Assembly (NCBI RefSeq): GCF_020037025.1
Contig: NZ_JAIQLH010000006.1
Coordinates: 19,076 to 83,075, forward strand
DNA from: Streptomyces huiliensis
Lineage (GTDB): Bacteria > Actinomycetota > Actinomycetes > Streptomycetales > Streptomycetaceae
DNA length: 64,000 bases
Direction of reading: 5' to 3'
Position 1 is the first letter of the stretch, and every line of letters begins with the position of its first letter. Positions 1 through 8,920 of the stretch are shown piece after piece. The notes beneath the pieces were generated by a model. That model was not told the DNA's origin. It saw nothing but the letters and a program-made list of their open reading frames with translations, and made no database searches. A program made the position numbers and the translations under genes.

Positions 1-369
1 CCGGACGCCATGCGCGCCTACCTCCACGCGCACGGCGTCCCGGACGACCGGGTCGTCGCCGACTACGCCGGCTTCGACACCTGGGACTCCTGCACCCGCG
101 CCCGCCGCGTCTTCGGGGTGCGCAAGGCGGTGCTGGTCACCCAGGACTTCCACATCCGCCGGGCGGTGGCGCTGTGCGACGCGGCCGGGATCGACGCGTA
201 CGGCGTGCCGGTGGAGGCGAAGCGCGACCGCACCTGGTACGCGGCGGGCGCCCGGGAGATCGTGGCGGCCGGGAAGGCGGCGGTGGAGGCCGCCGTGCGG
301 CCCGGGCCGAGGTTCCTGGGCCCGCGCGAGCCGGGGGTGGACCGGGCGCTGGCGGCCGCGGAGCGCTGA
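1..369 (+). CDS. DUF218 (SanA/ElyC/YdcF-like) protein, C-terminal part
   Basis: Partial: the reading frame is open to the left edge, so the start lies outside the window. The visible 120 or so residues include the motifs DTWDSC and VLVTQDFHIRRAVALC, which are characteristic of the C-terminal half of the DUF218 family (SanA, ElyC, YdcF). Members are usually membrane-anchored and have been linked to envelope or vancomycin-related phenotypes in Escherichia coli; the biochemical role is unsettled. The gene ends 12 bp before the convergent stop of the serine protease gene. Family assignment rests on motif recognition; no specific function is claimed. Confidence 0.8.
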   Translation, partial: PDAMRAYLHAHGVPDDRVVADYAGFDTWDSCTRARRVFGVRKAVLVTQDFHIRRAVALCDAAGIDAYGVPVEAKRDRTWYAAGAREIVAAGKAAVEAAVRPGPRFLGPREPGVDRALAAAER

Positions 370-380
370 ACCCCTTTGAG

Positions 381-1343
381 CTACCGCTTGGGCTCGCGGT
401 TGTTTATGGCGTCGACGTACAGCCGGAAGATCTCGTCGTCGTTCAGGGGGCTGTACGACACCTGCGACGAGCGGTCGCCGTCCGGGCCGCCGCCGTTGAG
501 CCCGCCCAGGACGCCCACCAGGTCGCCGGTGCGCGTCCGCTCGTTGAAGTGCACCAGCCAGGGGCTGCCCGAAGTGCCGGAGAAGAAGCCCTCGCAGCGC
601 ATCTTCAGCTGGTTGTGGTGCTCCAGCTTGCCGGTGAGGGCGGTGCAGCGGATGGCCTCGTCGGCGGGGTCGTCGTCGGCGCTGGGGTAGCCGATGACGG
701 TCACCCGGTTGACGTAGCCGGGGGTGCGGGCCAGCCGGTTGGCGCCGGTGACCTGCTCGATCTGACGGCCTTTCGCGTCGGGCCGGACGGTGGCGAAGGC
801 GAAGTCGTAGTCGGATCCCTCGCCGGTGTCGGTGCGTCTGGGGTCGGTGAAGGTGCGGTCCACTCTCCACACGCCGTACGGCTGCTCCTTGGCGCCGGCC
901 TGATAGTCCGGCACGAACGCGGCGTCCTCGCCGATCGAACAGTGCCCGGCCGTCACCAGCAGGTTCCCCTTGGGGCTGTGCACGACGCTGGCCGTGCAGT
1001 GATGGCTCTTCATGTCCTCGCCGGTGTAGAAGAGGACGCCTACCGAGGGCACGCCGCCGAAGTGCCGCGCGTTGCCCGTGATGCGCTGCGCCTCGCCGCG
1101 GGCGTCGCCGTCCCCCGCGTCGTCCGTGACCGCGGCGGCGGAGGGCGCGGTCAGGTCGGAGCTCCAGAACCGCTTCGCCTGCTCGCTGGTCCAGCTGCGG
1201 TCCTTCCCGTGGCCGCCGGCCTGCGGGACGGCCGCCGCCAGGACGACGACATAGAGCCCCGCCAGCGTGGCCCGGCCCCATCGGGCCCGGCTCCACCGGG
1301 GAAAACGCACAGGCACCCCCACCACGTTCGGAAGGTCGTTCAC
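381..1343 (-). CDS. secreted or membrane-anchored trypsin/V8-like serine protease
   Basis: Chymotrypsin-fold serine peptidase of the V8/glutamyl endopeptidase type, 320 aa from the GTG used here. A hydrophobic segment at about residues 25-42 acts as signal peptide or anchor. The catalytic triad is visible: His134 in TAGHCS, Asp180 in SDYDFAFA and Ser258 in SGTSGSPW. Cysteines near 116 and 135 can form the usual disulfide next to the catalytic His. The start is uncertain: no good SD precedes GTG 1343, whereas an in-frame GTG about 11 codons further in is preceded by a G-rich stretch. It probably acts outside the membrane; the substrate is unknown. Confidence 0.85.
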   Translation of the reverse strand: MNDLPNVVGVPVRFPRWSRARWGRATLAGLYVVVLAAAVPQAGGHGKDRSWTSEQAKRFWSSDLTAPSAAAVTDDAGDGDARGEAQRITGNARHFGGVPSVGVLFYTGEDMKSHHCTASVVHSPKGNLLVTAGHCSIGEDAAFVPDYQAGAKEQPYGVWRVDRTFTDPRRTDTGEGSDYDFAFATVRPDAKGRQIEQVTGANRLARTPGYVNRVTVIGYPSADDDPADEAIRCTALTGKLEHHNQLKMRCEGFFSGTSGSPWLVHFNERTRTGDLVGVLGGLNGGGPDGDRSSQVSYSPLNDDEIFRLYVDAINNREPKR

Positions 1344-1564
1344 AGGCTAACCGCATCGTCCGGCACGGGCGGCGCACCGGACGGTTTTCCGTACCGTCGG
1401 ACGACCGACGATCCGGTGTATGACCAGCGTACGAATGATCGTCAACCATCCACCACATCCGGTACGGGAAGTCTCGTCCCGCCTGCCCCGATCACACGAA
1501 CGGCGTCCGCCCTGCGTGCCCCATCGGTCGTACCCGTCCTACGCGGCACACCGGCCGTACCCGT

Positions 1565-1618
1565 CCTACGCGGCCTACGCGGCCTACGCGGCCTACGCGG
1601 CCTACGCGGCCTACGCGG
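1565..1618. repeat. 9-bp tandem repeat (CCTACGCGG) x6 across the 3' end of the TSUP gene
   Basis: Six perfect head-to-tail copies of CCTACGCGG, with a further isolated copy at 1538-1546. Read on the minus strand the unit is CCGCGTAGG, so each copy carries an in-frame TAG for the TSUP gene; the first TAG (1611-1613) is the actual stop codon. Expansion or contraction would leave the protein C-terminus almost unchanged. Confidence 0.95.
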
Positions 1619-2396
1619 CCCACTGGTCGTAGCCGAGCTTGCAGAGCAGCCCCAGCACCACCACGACCAGCACCCCGCGGACGAAACCGCTCCCCCGCTT
1701 GAGCGCCATCCGGGCGCCCAGCGTCCCGCCCGCCAGGTTGAAGACGGCCATGGGCAGGGCCAGCCACCAGAGCACCGCGCCCTGGAGCGAGAAGGTGACC
1801 AGGGCACCGACGTTGGTGCAGACGTTCACGATCTTGGCGGTGCCGGAGGCGGCCACCAGGTCCATGTGGAGGATCCCGGCCAGCGCGAGGACGAGGAAGG
1901 TGCCGGTCCCGGGGCCGATCAGGCCGTCGTAGAAGCCGATGCCCAGACCGGCGACGAGGATCGCCGTCCACACCCGCCGCCGGCTCACCGGGCCGGAGGC
2001 CGCGGTGGCGGCGCCGAAGCCCGGGCGGAGCAGGACGAAGGCGAGCACCACGACCAGGATCACCATGATCAGCGGCCGGAGGACCGCGCTGTCGATGCCG
2101 GCGGCGAAAACCGCCCCGGCCAGCGAGCCGCCGAGCGCGGCGAGACCGGTCCGGAAGGCGGTGCGCAGGTCGAGGGGGGCCCGACGGGCGTAGGAGACCG
2201 CGGCGGCGGCGGTGCCCCAGATGGCCACGGCCTTGTTGGTGCCGAGCACGTGCGCGGGGGCGGCGTGCGGCAGGCCGACCAGCAGGGCGGGGAGTTGGAG
2301 GAGGCCGCCGCCGCCCACGACGGCGTCGATCCAGCCGGCGGCGGCCGCGGCGAGACAGAGCAGAAGCAGTGTGGTCAGGGATATGTCGTGGGTCAC
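1611..2396 (-). CDS. TSUP family (TauE/SafE) membrane transporter
   Basis: Sulfite exporter TauE/SafE-family permease, 261 aa, the usual length. Two homologous halves of about four transmembrane segments are evident; the N-half motif GGGGLLQLPALLVGLP and the C-half GLIGPGTGTF are the conserved family loops. Family members export sulfite, sulfoacetate or related organosulfur anions, but the substrate cannot be read here. The start is GTG at 2396; there is no SD, and a TACGAT box lies 6 nt upstream, so the mRNA may be leaderless. The stop codon lies inside a 9-bp tandem repeat. It is divergent from the SDR gene. Confidence 0.88.
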   Translation of the reverse strand: MTHDISLTTLLLLCLAAAAAGWIDAVVGGGGLLQLPALLVGLPHAAPAHVLGTNKAVAIWGTAAAAVSYARRAPLDLRTAFRTGLAALGGSLAGAVFAAGIDSAVLRPLIMVILVVVLAFVLLRPGFGAATAASGPVSRRRVWTAILVAGLGIGFYDGLIGPGTGTFLVLALAGILHMDLVAASGTAKIVNVCTNVGALVTFSLQGAVLWWLALPMAVFNLAGGTLGARMALKRGSGFVRGVLVVVVLGLLCKLGYDQWAA

Positions 2397-2402
2397 CTCG
2401 GG

Positions 2403-2408
2403 ATCGTA
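2403..2408 (-). promoter_or_regulatory. putative -10 box (TACGAT) of a leaderless TSUP transcript
   Basis: TACGAT on the minus strand ends 6 nt before the GTG start at 2396, the spacing expected if transcription begins at the start codon. No -35 was convincingly located. Confidence 0.45.
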
Positions 2409-2446
2409 CGGGGCAGGGGACGCCCCAACTCCGTTTCACCGGCGGC

Positions 2447-2477
2447 TTCCTGCCGCGCACCCCGCCCCGGCTAGGCT
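2447..2477 (+). promoter_or_regulatory. possible promoter of the SDR gene
   Basis: A TAGGCT hexamer at 2472-2477, which fits the common Streptomyces vegetative -10 (TAGNNT), lies about 60 bp upstream of the SDR start. The -35 candidate (TTCCTG at 2447-2452) is weak. Confidence 0.35.
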
Positions 2478-2535
2478 GTCCGCGGCAGGTGCCGGTGACC
2501 CCTGATGTGCCTGGTGAGGCAGGGCGGAGGAGCAC

Positions 2536-3471
2536 GTGACGAACGGCTGGACGCTGGACGACATGCCCGAACAGAAGGGCCGGACGGCGGTGGTGACCGG
2601 TGCCAACAGCGGCATCGGCTACGTCACCTCGCGGGAACTGGCCCGGCGCGGCGCGCGGGTGGTGCTGGCCTGCCGGGACGCGACGCGCGGCAGGGCCGCC
2701 GAGGACCTGCTGCGACGGCAGGTGCCCGGCGCGGACGTCCGCCTGGCCCGGCTCGACCTGGCCGACCTGGAGTCCATACGGTCCTTCGCCGCGGAACTGC
2801 CCGAGGAGCGGCTGGACCTGCTGGTGAACAACGCCGGGGTGATGGCCCTGCCGCGACGGCGCACGGCCGACGGCTTCGAGGCCCAGTTCGGCACCAACCA
2901 CCTGGGGCACTTCGCCCTGACCGGGCTGCTGCTGCCGCGGATGCGGGACGCGGGGTACGGGGCTCGGGTGGTCACCGTGTCCAGCGGGATGCACTTCGCG
3001 GGCACGGTCGACCCGCGCGACCCGCAGATGGACCGCGGCTACCGCCGGTGGACCGCCTACGCCCGCTCCAAGAGCGCCAACCTCCTCTTCGTCCACGAAC
3101 TCGCCCGCCGCCTCGCCGCCGACGGCTCCCCCCTGGTCGCCGCGGCGGCCCACCCCGGCTTCGCTGCCACCGGCCTCCAGACCGCCGGCGTCCGGATGGA
3201 GGGCCGGCGGCGCGCCGAGCGCGTCGTCGCGGCGGCCACCCGCCTGATCGCGACGAGCGCGGAGGCGGGTGCTCTCCCGACTCTTTACGCCGCGACTGCT
3301 CCCGACGTCCGCCAGGACGACTTCATCGGGCCTGGCGGACCGCTGATGCGGGGCGCTCCCGCGCGGTCGCCGCGTGCTCCCTGGGCCCGGGACGATCGGG
3401 CGGCGGAGGGGTTGTGGCGGATGTCGGAGCGGCTGACGGGGGTGCGGTGGGGGTGGCCGGCGGGGGTTTGA
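2536..3471 (+). CDS. short-chain dehydrogenase/reductase (retinol-dehydrogenase-like)
   Basis: Classical SDR NAD(P)-dependent oxidoreductase, 311 aa. The cofactor-binding TGANSGIG is at 21-28, NNAG at 98-101, and the catalytic Ser/Tyr/Lys set is at about Ser149-150, Tyr175 and Lys179 (YARSK). The motif QFGTNHLGHFALTGLLLP places it with the retinol-dehydrogenase/WWOX-like and protochlorophyllide-reductase-like SDRs common in Streptomyces. The GTG start at 2536 is preceded by GGAGGAGCAC. The longer than usual C-terminus (about 60 aa beyond the core) matches this subfamily. The substrate is unknown. The gene is monocistronic and followed by the dispersed inverted repeat at 3473. Confidence 0.9.
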   Translation: MTNGWTLDDMPEQKGRTAVVTGANSGIGYVTSRELARRGARVVLACRDATRGRAAEDLLRRQVPGADVRLARLDLADLESIRSFAAELPEERLDLLVNNAGVMALPRRRTADGFEAQFGTNHLGHFALTGLLLPRMRDAGYGARVVTVSSGMHFAGTVDPRDPQMDRGYRRWTAYARSKSANLLFVHELARRLAADGSPLVAAAAHPGFAATGLQTAGVRMEGRRRAERVVAAATRLIATSAEAGALPTLYAATAPDVRQDDFIGPGGPLMRGAPARSPRAPWARDDRAAEGLWRMSERLTGVRWGWPAGV

Positions 3472-3472
3472 G

Positions 3473-3700
3473 CCCCGGTCCCGCCCCTTCGCCGATTCCT
3501 GGGGGCGAGCCCCCAGACCCCCCGAAACCGCGCTCCGCGCGGTTGTCCTCAAACGCCGGACGGGCTGAAGTGCGCGCCCAGGCCCCATCCAGCCCGTCCG
3601 GCGTTTGAGGACGAGCGGCGAAGCCGCGACAAGCGGGGTCTGGGGCGCAGCCCCAGGAATCGGCGAAGGGGCGGGACCGGGGCACAGCCCGCCGCAGGCG
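3473..3700. repeat. dispersed modular repeat, locus A (two copies in inverted orientation)
   Basis: Two ~95-bp copies of a repeat that recurs in this window (6382, 17886, 52598, 63852) face each other with a spacer of about 22 bp. The outer 32 nt of the arms are perfectly complementary (ending CCGATTCCTGGGG on the left) and so are the inner 23 nt (starting CAGCCCGTCCGG on the right), so the locus can form a long hairpin or cruciform between the convergent ends of the SDR and APC permease genes. The arms carry smaller hairpins such as GCGGCGAAGCCGC and TGGGGCGCAGCCCCA. It may terminate both genes. Confidence 0.9.
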
Positions 3701-3705
3701 CGACC

Positions 3706-5568
3706 TCAGCCCACCCGGAACCGCAATCGACAGATCACCGCATCCGTATCCCGCCGCACCGCATGCGCCACCACCGCCCCCCGCTGATTCTGCAGCAACC
3801 GCTGCCACAGCCGAGCAGGCTCGACCTCCGGAATGAGAACGGTGACCCGGTTCTCGGGATGGCGACCACTGATCTCCTGGACGTAGTCGACGATGGGACG
3901 CCCCAACGTCCGTGCAGGAGCCGGAAGTTCGACGAGATCGACCCCCGGATTCCAGAGCTCCCAGTCCCGCCGCAACGACTCCGCCGCCCGCCGCCCCTCC
4001 GCGTCGGGCTGGGCGACGGTGACGGCGACGACCTCGTCGCCGAGGGAGACGGCGGCGGTCAGCGCCTTGCTGGTCAGCCGGGACAGAGAGGAGACCGGCA
4101 CGACGACCACGGAGTGGCAGCGGCGGGGCGGCTCCGGCACCCGCCCGAGCTCCAGCCGGCCGCCGATCCGGCTGTAAGCACGATGAACGGCCTCGAAGGC
4201 CAGCACCATCAGCGGAAGAGCGAGGACGATGAGCCAGGCACCCTCCGCGAACTTCGTCGCCGTGACGACCACCGCCGACACTCCGGTGAGCAGCGCACCG
4301 AAGCCGTTCAGCAGCGCCTTGCCCCGCCACCCGGACGCGCCCTCCCGACACCAGTGCCGCACCATCCCGACCTGGCAGATGGTGAACCCGACGAACACCC
4401 CGATCGCGAAGAGCGGCACCAGCGTGTTGACGTCACCGCCGGAGCAGACGAGCAGCAGTGCCGAGACGGCGGCCAGCGCGAGGACGCCGTGCCGGTGCAC
4501 CTGGCGGTCGGCCTTGAGGGCGAAGACGTGGGGGAGGTAGTTGTCCCGGGCGAGCAGGCTCATCAGGACGGGAAGCCCGCCGAAGGAGGTGTTGGCGGCC
4601 AGCGCCAGCAGCACGACGGTCGCGAACTGCACGACGTAGAAGGCCCAGTTGTGGCCGAGCGAGGCGTCCGCCAGCTGTGCCAGGACGGTGACGCCCTCCA
4701 CCGGCTGGAGGTGGAAGCGGCCGATGAGCACGGAGAGGCCGATGAGCATGGCGCCCAGCAGCGCGCCGAGGGCCACCTCCGTGCGCTGGGCGCGGCGGGC
4801 GCGCGGGGCGCGGAAGGCGGGGACGGCGTTGGCCACGGCCTCGACGCCGGTGAGGGCGGAGCAGCCGGCGGCGAACGCCTTGAGCAGCAGCAGGGCGCCG
4901 ACCGAGGTCGCGTCGGAGCTCAGCGCGGACGCGTGCCCGGCGGCGGCCTCGGTGCTCGCGGGCGCGTCCCGGAACAGTCCGACGACGATCATGGTGAGGA
5001 TCGAGCCGACGAACACGGCGGTCGGGACGACGAACGCCTTCGCCGACTCGGCGATGCCCCGCAGGTTCACCCCGGTGACCAGCGCCAGCACGCCGAGGCA
5101 GATCCACAGCCGGTCGGCGTGGAGGGCGGGGAAGGCGGAAGTGAGGGCGGCGACGCCGGCGGTGACGGAGACCGCCACGTTCAGGACGTAGTCCAGGACC
5201 AGTGAGGCGGCCGTGACGAGGGAGGTGCGACGGCCGAGGTGGCGCTTGGCCACCGCGTAGGAGCCGCCGCCGTCCGGGAAGGCGGCGATGACCTGCCGGT
5301 AGGAGGCGACGAGCACGGCGAGCAGGGCCGCGATGGCGAGGGTGACGGGCAGGGTGCAGCCGAGACCGTGGGCGCCGGCCGCGGCCAGCACGAGGACGAT
5401 CGACTCGGGGCCGTACGCGACGGAGGCCATCGCGTCGAGCGACAGCGCGGCCAGGCCCTGGACGGCCGTGAGCCGGTGCCGTTCCTCTCCCGCCGGCTCG
5501 GGCACGGTATCCGGCGGTTCCTCGCCGGTCCCGTCGAGCCGTTCTTCCGTGTGGGCCGGCGTGGACAT
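3706..5568 (-). CDS. APC superfamily amino-acid permease
   Basis: Polytopic amino acid/polyamine/organocation permease of 620 aa. An N-terminal cytoplasmic stretch of about 40 aa is followed by roughly 12 hydrophobic segments; the first contains ALSLDAMASVAYGPES, the conserved substrate-binding first helix of the YkfB/BasT-type APC permeases. A cytoplasmic C-terminal domain of about 150 aa (from about 470, with VVVVPVSSLSRLTSKALTAA) is typical of this subgroup and may be regulatory. The ATG start at 5568 is supported by alignment of the N-terminus to the family rather than by a strong SD. The substrate is not predictable. Its 3' end abuts repeat locus A. Confidence 0.88.
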   Translation of the reverse strand: MSTPAHTEERLDGTGEEPPDTVPEPAGEERHRLTAVQGLAALSLDAMASVAYGPESIVLVLAAAGAHGLGCTLPVTLAIAALLAVLVASYRQVIAAFPDGGGSYAVAKRHLGRRTSLVTAASLVLDYVLNVAVSVTAGVAALTSAFPALHADRLWICLGVLALVTGVNLRGIAESAKAFVVPTAVFVGSILTMIVVGLFRDAPASTEAAAGHASALSSDATSVGALLLLKAFAAGCSALTGVEAVANAVPAFRAPRARRAQRTEVALGALLGAMLIGLSVLIGRFHLQPVEGVTVLAQLADASLGHNWAFYVVQFATVVLLALAANTSFGGLPVLMSLLARDNYLPHVFALKADRQVHRHGVLALAAVSALLLVCSGGDVNTLVPLFAIGVFVGFTICQVGMVRHWCREGASGWRGKALLNGFGALLTGVSAVVVTATKFAEGAWLIVLALPLMVLAFEAVHRAYSRIGGRLELGRVPEPPRRCHSVVVVPVSSLSRLTSKALTAAVSLGDEVVAVTVAQPDAEGRRAAESLRRDWELWNPGVDLVELPAPARTLGRPIVDYVQEISGRHPENRVTVLIPEVEPARLWQRLLQNQRGAVVAHAVRRDTDAVICRLRFRVG

Positions 5569-5802
5569 CTCTGTTCGTACCTCCGTGACGTGGGAGGCTC
5601 AGCCTGCGCCGGAGGCGACCGGAAGGCGCTGCTTCTTGGCGGCCTCTTGTCGCCTCCCGTTGCCATCTTGGCGCTTCTTTAACGGATGTTGACCGAAGGG
5701 ATGTCAAGAGGGCGTCAGGGGACCGTCAGGTTCGGACACGTTTCCGTCAGCTTGGCGTCAACGGGCGCGGGATCACCGCGCGGACGGCCCTAACCTCGCG
5801 CC
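5569..5802. promoter_or_regulatory. divergent promoter region, APC permease / small membrane protein
   Basis: 234 bp with no gene. It contains three spaced GTCA repeats around 5715-5745 and the TAACCT box at 5791-5796. No recognised operator. Confidence 0.35.
5791..5796 (+). promoter_or_regulatory. putative -10 box (TAACCT) of a leaderless transcript
   Basis: TAACCT ends exactly 6 nt before the ATG at 5803, and the gene lacks an SD. This fits transcription starting at the start codon. Confidence 0.5.
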
Positions 5803-6378
5803 ATGGGACGGCGACCGACCGTAAGGACGCGCAGACACGGGCCCCGCTCCGGGCCCCCCGCCACCACGGCCACCGACGGCGTACTCGCCCGGGACCGCGG
5901 CTGGCGGCGCGAGGCCCGCGAGGCGTGGTGCTGGGGAACGGCGCTCGGCGCCCTCCTCACCCTCGTCGACCTGTTGCGCGGCGAACTCGACGCGGTACGG
6001 ACCTGCTGCTGGATCGCGCTCGGCTCGACTCTCGTCGCGGTCCTGCGACCGCCCCGCGTCACCGCCGGCGACGGCTGGCTCGCCTCCCGCGGCCTGCTCC
6101 GCGAACGGCGCGTACGGACCGATCTCCTCACCCGCGTCCGGCAGTTGGACGGCGTCGCACCCCGGCTCGTCCTCCGGGACGTGGGCGGGGGGCGGGTGGA
6201 GCTCGACCCGCGCGTACTGCGGGCGAATCCGCTGCTGTGGCACGAGGTGGAGCGGGGGGCCCGGAGGGCCTTGGAGCGGGGGTTGCTTCGGGAGGGCGCT
6301 CCCGTGCTTGCGGCTCTGGCGAGCCGGATCGACGGGGAGGGGGCGCGGGAGGTCCTGCGGGCGTCGGGGCTGGAGTGA
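5803..6378 (+). CDS. hypothetical membrane protein
   Basis: 191 aa, family not recognised. Basic N-terminus with many Arg and Thr residues, two closely spaced hydrophobic segments at about 45-60 and 65-82 (ALGALLTLVDLL and CWIALGSTLVAVLRP), then a soluble domain of about 100 aa containing WLASRGLLRERRVRTDLLTR. The arrangement of a hairpin membrane anchor followed by a small domain resembles bacterial PH-like membrane proteins, but this is only a guess. There is no SD; a TAACCT box 6 nt upstream suggests a leaderless mRNA. Followed directly by repeat locus B. Confidence 0.75.
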   Translation: MGRRPTVRTRRHGPRSGPPATTATDGVLARDRGWRREAREAWCWGTALGALLTLVDLLRGELDAVRTCCWIALGSTLVAVLRPPRVTAGDGWLASRGLLRERRVRTDLLTRVRQLDGVAPRLVLRDVGGGRVELDPRVLRANPLLWHEVERGARRALERGLLREGAPVLAALASRIDGEGAREVLRASGLE

Positions 6379-6381
6379 GGG

Positions 6382-6562
6382 TGCCCCGGTCCCTGCCCCA
6401 GAGGGGGCACCCCCATTTCACCGTTTCTTGCGGGGGCAAGCCCCCGCCCCCCCGGCCGGGCAATTCAGCCCGTCCGGCGCTTGAGGACGAGCGGCGAAGC
6501 CGCGATAAGCGGGGTCTGGGGCGCAGCCCCAGGAATCGGCGAAGGGGAGGGACTGGGGCACC
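6382..6562. repeat. dispersed modular repeat, locus B
   Basis: Between the convergent ends of the small membrane protein gene and the GT2 gene. The right part (from about 6467) reads CAGCCCGTCCGGCGCTTGAG, then the GCGGCGAAGCCGC hairpin, the TGGGGCGCAGCCCCA hairpin and a CGGCGAAGGGG tail. The left part is a degenerate opposite-orientation copy starting GTGCCCCGGTCCCTGCCCC. Same family as locus A. Confidence 0.9.
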
Positions 6563-6575
6563 CCACCCGAAGCGG

Positions 6576-8597
6576 CTACCGCCGCTTCAACCGCCCCCGC
6601 ACCCCCTTCAGCAACTCCACCCGCCCAGTCCGAATCACCAGCACATCCCGCCCCTCAACCACCTTCGCGTACCAAGGCAACCCGAACCGCTGCCACTTCG
6701 CGGCAGCAAGCCGCGCCCGCGGCGGCACAGGAACGGTCCACTCCCCGGCCCCGGCCGAGAGCCGCAGCTCGAAGCGCCACTCCCCCGGCGCGGCGGCGCA
6801 GTCGTACCGCACGGAGAAAGCGCCGTCCGATTCCGGCACGACAGGCGCCGAGCGCACGGCGCCGGTCGACACCTCGGTGGCCCGCAACACCAAAGCGCCG
6901 GAAGGCCAGCCGGAAAGAGTGCAACGGCCGGTCACGGACAGGGTGGCCGGGCCCTCCGAGGCCCAGTCCGCCCCCTCCACACCCAAGTGCGGCAGCACAC
7001 GATGCCGCGTCTCCCCCACATCAAGCGAGAGGTTCCGGTACGGCTTCGTGGTGAACAGAGCGGCCGCCGTCCCCTCCCCCGTCACCACCGTCACCGTCTC
7101 GTCGGTCACGGACGACGCGCGGCGGCTCCCGAGCCGCGCCTCCTTGGTGACGCCCCGGGCGTCGACCGCGAGGGTGAAGTCCCACAGGCCCGGGCCCAGC
7201 GGCGCCCCGCCGGCCGCCGTGGCGAGGTCCACGGTCACGTCGAAGCCCGCATCCGGGTAGCGGAACTGCCCGCCGTCCTCGTCCGCGCCCAAGTCCGGCG
7301 TGGGAACGCGCCGCACGGGAAGCCGGTGCTCGACGGAACCGCCCCGCTTGCGCAGCAGCAGCTCGACGTCCGCCTCGCCGGATATTCGGTGCACGTACGC
7401 GTGCCCGGCCAGCCGCAGCGAACCGCCGTCCAGCTCGGCGGTCTCCAGGAAGTGGCGGACGCGCAGCTCGGACGTGATGTCGTAGCAGTCGTCGGGGATG
7501 TTGAGCGTGGAGTCGCGGAAGTAGGGGTACTCCGCGTACGCGCGCCCGTCCTCGGTGACGATGTCGGGCCCCTGGGCGGCGGAGGCGGCCAGGGTGGTGA
7601 TGCCGTAGCTGGCGGCGCCCCGGTCCAGCTCCCAGCGGACCACGGTGAGGAGCTCGTCGAGCAGCCCCTCCCGGATGAGGTGGCAGCGCAGCCGGACCAT
7701 GGCGGGCAGCCGGGCGGCCAGGCCCTCGTGGTAGTACGGCTCGATGAGCTCGCCCAGTTCCTTGAGGAGCTTGTCCTGGGTGTCGCGGTAGGGCTCGCGG
7801 CACAGCTGGAGGACGGCGTCGCGCAGCTCTACCGCGAAGTGACGGTGCATCAGGACGTCACGCTGGTCGCCCGGTTCGGTGTGCCGGGCGACCAGTTCGG
7901 TCATCATCCGGAACAGGTCCATGCGCATCCGGGTGCCGTGCGGCTGCGCGGTGATGTTGTTGCCGTCCTCGCGGGCCACCCAGTACAGGCAGTCGTAGTC
8001 GGCGACGACGGAGATCGCGGCGGCCTCCAGGTAGGCGGTCGCGGTGAACGGCTGGTCCTCGCCGATCGACAGGCCGGTCTCGAACCGCAGCCCGAGCCGG
8101 TCGATGAGCGCGCGCCGGAACAGCTTCATCGGGTTGAGCGTCCAGTAGACGCGGGACGAGAACACGTCGGTCTTCGGCTGGTTCCGGCCGAACATGGACG
8201 AGGGCGCCCGGCGCCCGCCCTCGCCGACGATCCGGCCGAGGACGACGTCGGAGCCGTTCTTGTCGGCGGCGGCGACCATGCGCTCCAGGGCCTCGGGCCC
8301 GAGGTGGTCGTCGGCGTCCAGGAAGAAGACGTGCCGGCCGGTGGCCCGGTCCAGGCCGAGGTTGCGCGGGCCGGCGGGGCCGCCCGAGTTCTCCTGGTGG
8401 ATCACGCGCATGCAGGGCGCCCCGGCCGCGAGCCGGTCCAGCTCGGCGGCGGTGCCGTCGGTGGAGCCGTCGTTCACGACGATCAGCTCGATCCGGTCGG
8501 CCCCGAGGGTCTGGTCGAGCACGGACGTGACACTGCGGGTCACGTACGGCATGGCGTTGTACGAGGCGATGATGACCGTGACGTCCGGGCCGGGCAT
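6576..8597 (-). CDS. family 2 glycosyltransferase (teichoic-acid / CDP-polyol type)
   Basis: GT-A fold glycosyltransferase of 673 aa. N-terminal catalytic domain: DVTVIIASYNAMPYVTRS at 5-22, the nucleotide-binding VVNDGSTDG around 40-48, NSGGPAGPRN at 70-79, and the metal-binding DXD-like DADD at 94-97. The remaining ~400 aa contain a helical region and C-terminal beta-rich repeats, as in TarS/TarQ-like wall-teichoic-acid transferases and other Streptomyces surface-polymer transferases. The ATG at 8597 has GGAG 9 nt upstream. The frame stays open far upstream through the tandem arrays but the family N-terminus begins here. Probably acts at the cytoplasmic membrane on a wall glycopolymer (inference). 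Divergent from the sugar importer operon. Confidence 0.85.
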   Translation of the reverse strand: MPGPDVTVIIASYNAMPYVTRSVTSVLDQTLGADRIELIVVNDGSTDGTAAELDRLAAGAPCMRVIHQENSGGPAGPRNLGLDRATGRHVFFLDADDHLGPEALERMVAAADKNGSDVVLGRIVGEGGRRAPSSMFGRNQPKTDVFSSRVYWTLNPMKLFRRALIDRLGLRFETGLSIGEDQPFTATAYLEAAAISVVADYDCLYWVAREDGNNITAQPHGTRMRMDLFRMMTELVARHTEPGDQRDVLMHRHFAVELRDAVLQLCREPYRDTQDKLLKELGELIEPYYHEGLAARLPAMVRLRCHLIREGLLDELLTVVRWELDRGAASYGITTLAASAAQGPDIVTEDGRAYAEYPYFRDSTLNIPDDCYDITSELRVRHFLETAELDGGSLRLAGHAYVHRISGEADVELLLRKRGGSVEHRLPVRRVPTPDLGADEDGGQFRYPDAGFDVTVDLATAAGGAPLGPGLWDFTLAVDARGVTKEARLGSRRASSVTDETVTVVTGEGTAAALFTTKPYRNLSLDVGETRHRVLPHLGVEGADWASEGPATLSVTGRCTLSGWPSGALVLRATEVSTGAVRSAPVVPESDGAFSVRYDCAAAPGEWRFELRLSAGAGEWTVPVPPRARLAAAKWQRFGLPWYAKVVEGRDVLVIRTGRVELLKGVRGRLKRR

Positions 8598-8920
8598 GGG
8601 TGCGCGCTCCGTTCCTGCGGTCGGGGCGTGGCTCCCGGCCGGGGGTGGGCTGGTCGGTGCCGGCCGGGTCCCCGGCGCGGGCCATTTCAGGGTATACGAG
8701 GGTGATATCCCGAACGACTGTCCGAAAATCGACCGCCGCCGCCTTGCGGCAGGGCCGCTTCCGTGGCCGGAACGATCGACATGCCGGTGCAACACCCCTG
8801 TCGTGATCGCGCCGCATCGTTGATCGTTGACCTGTCGGGCCGCCACCCGGCCCCGCCCACCGGGAATCCGGCGCCTCCGGCGACGACCACCGGCCCGCGA
8901 GCCCGCTCGTTGACCACCCG

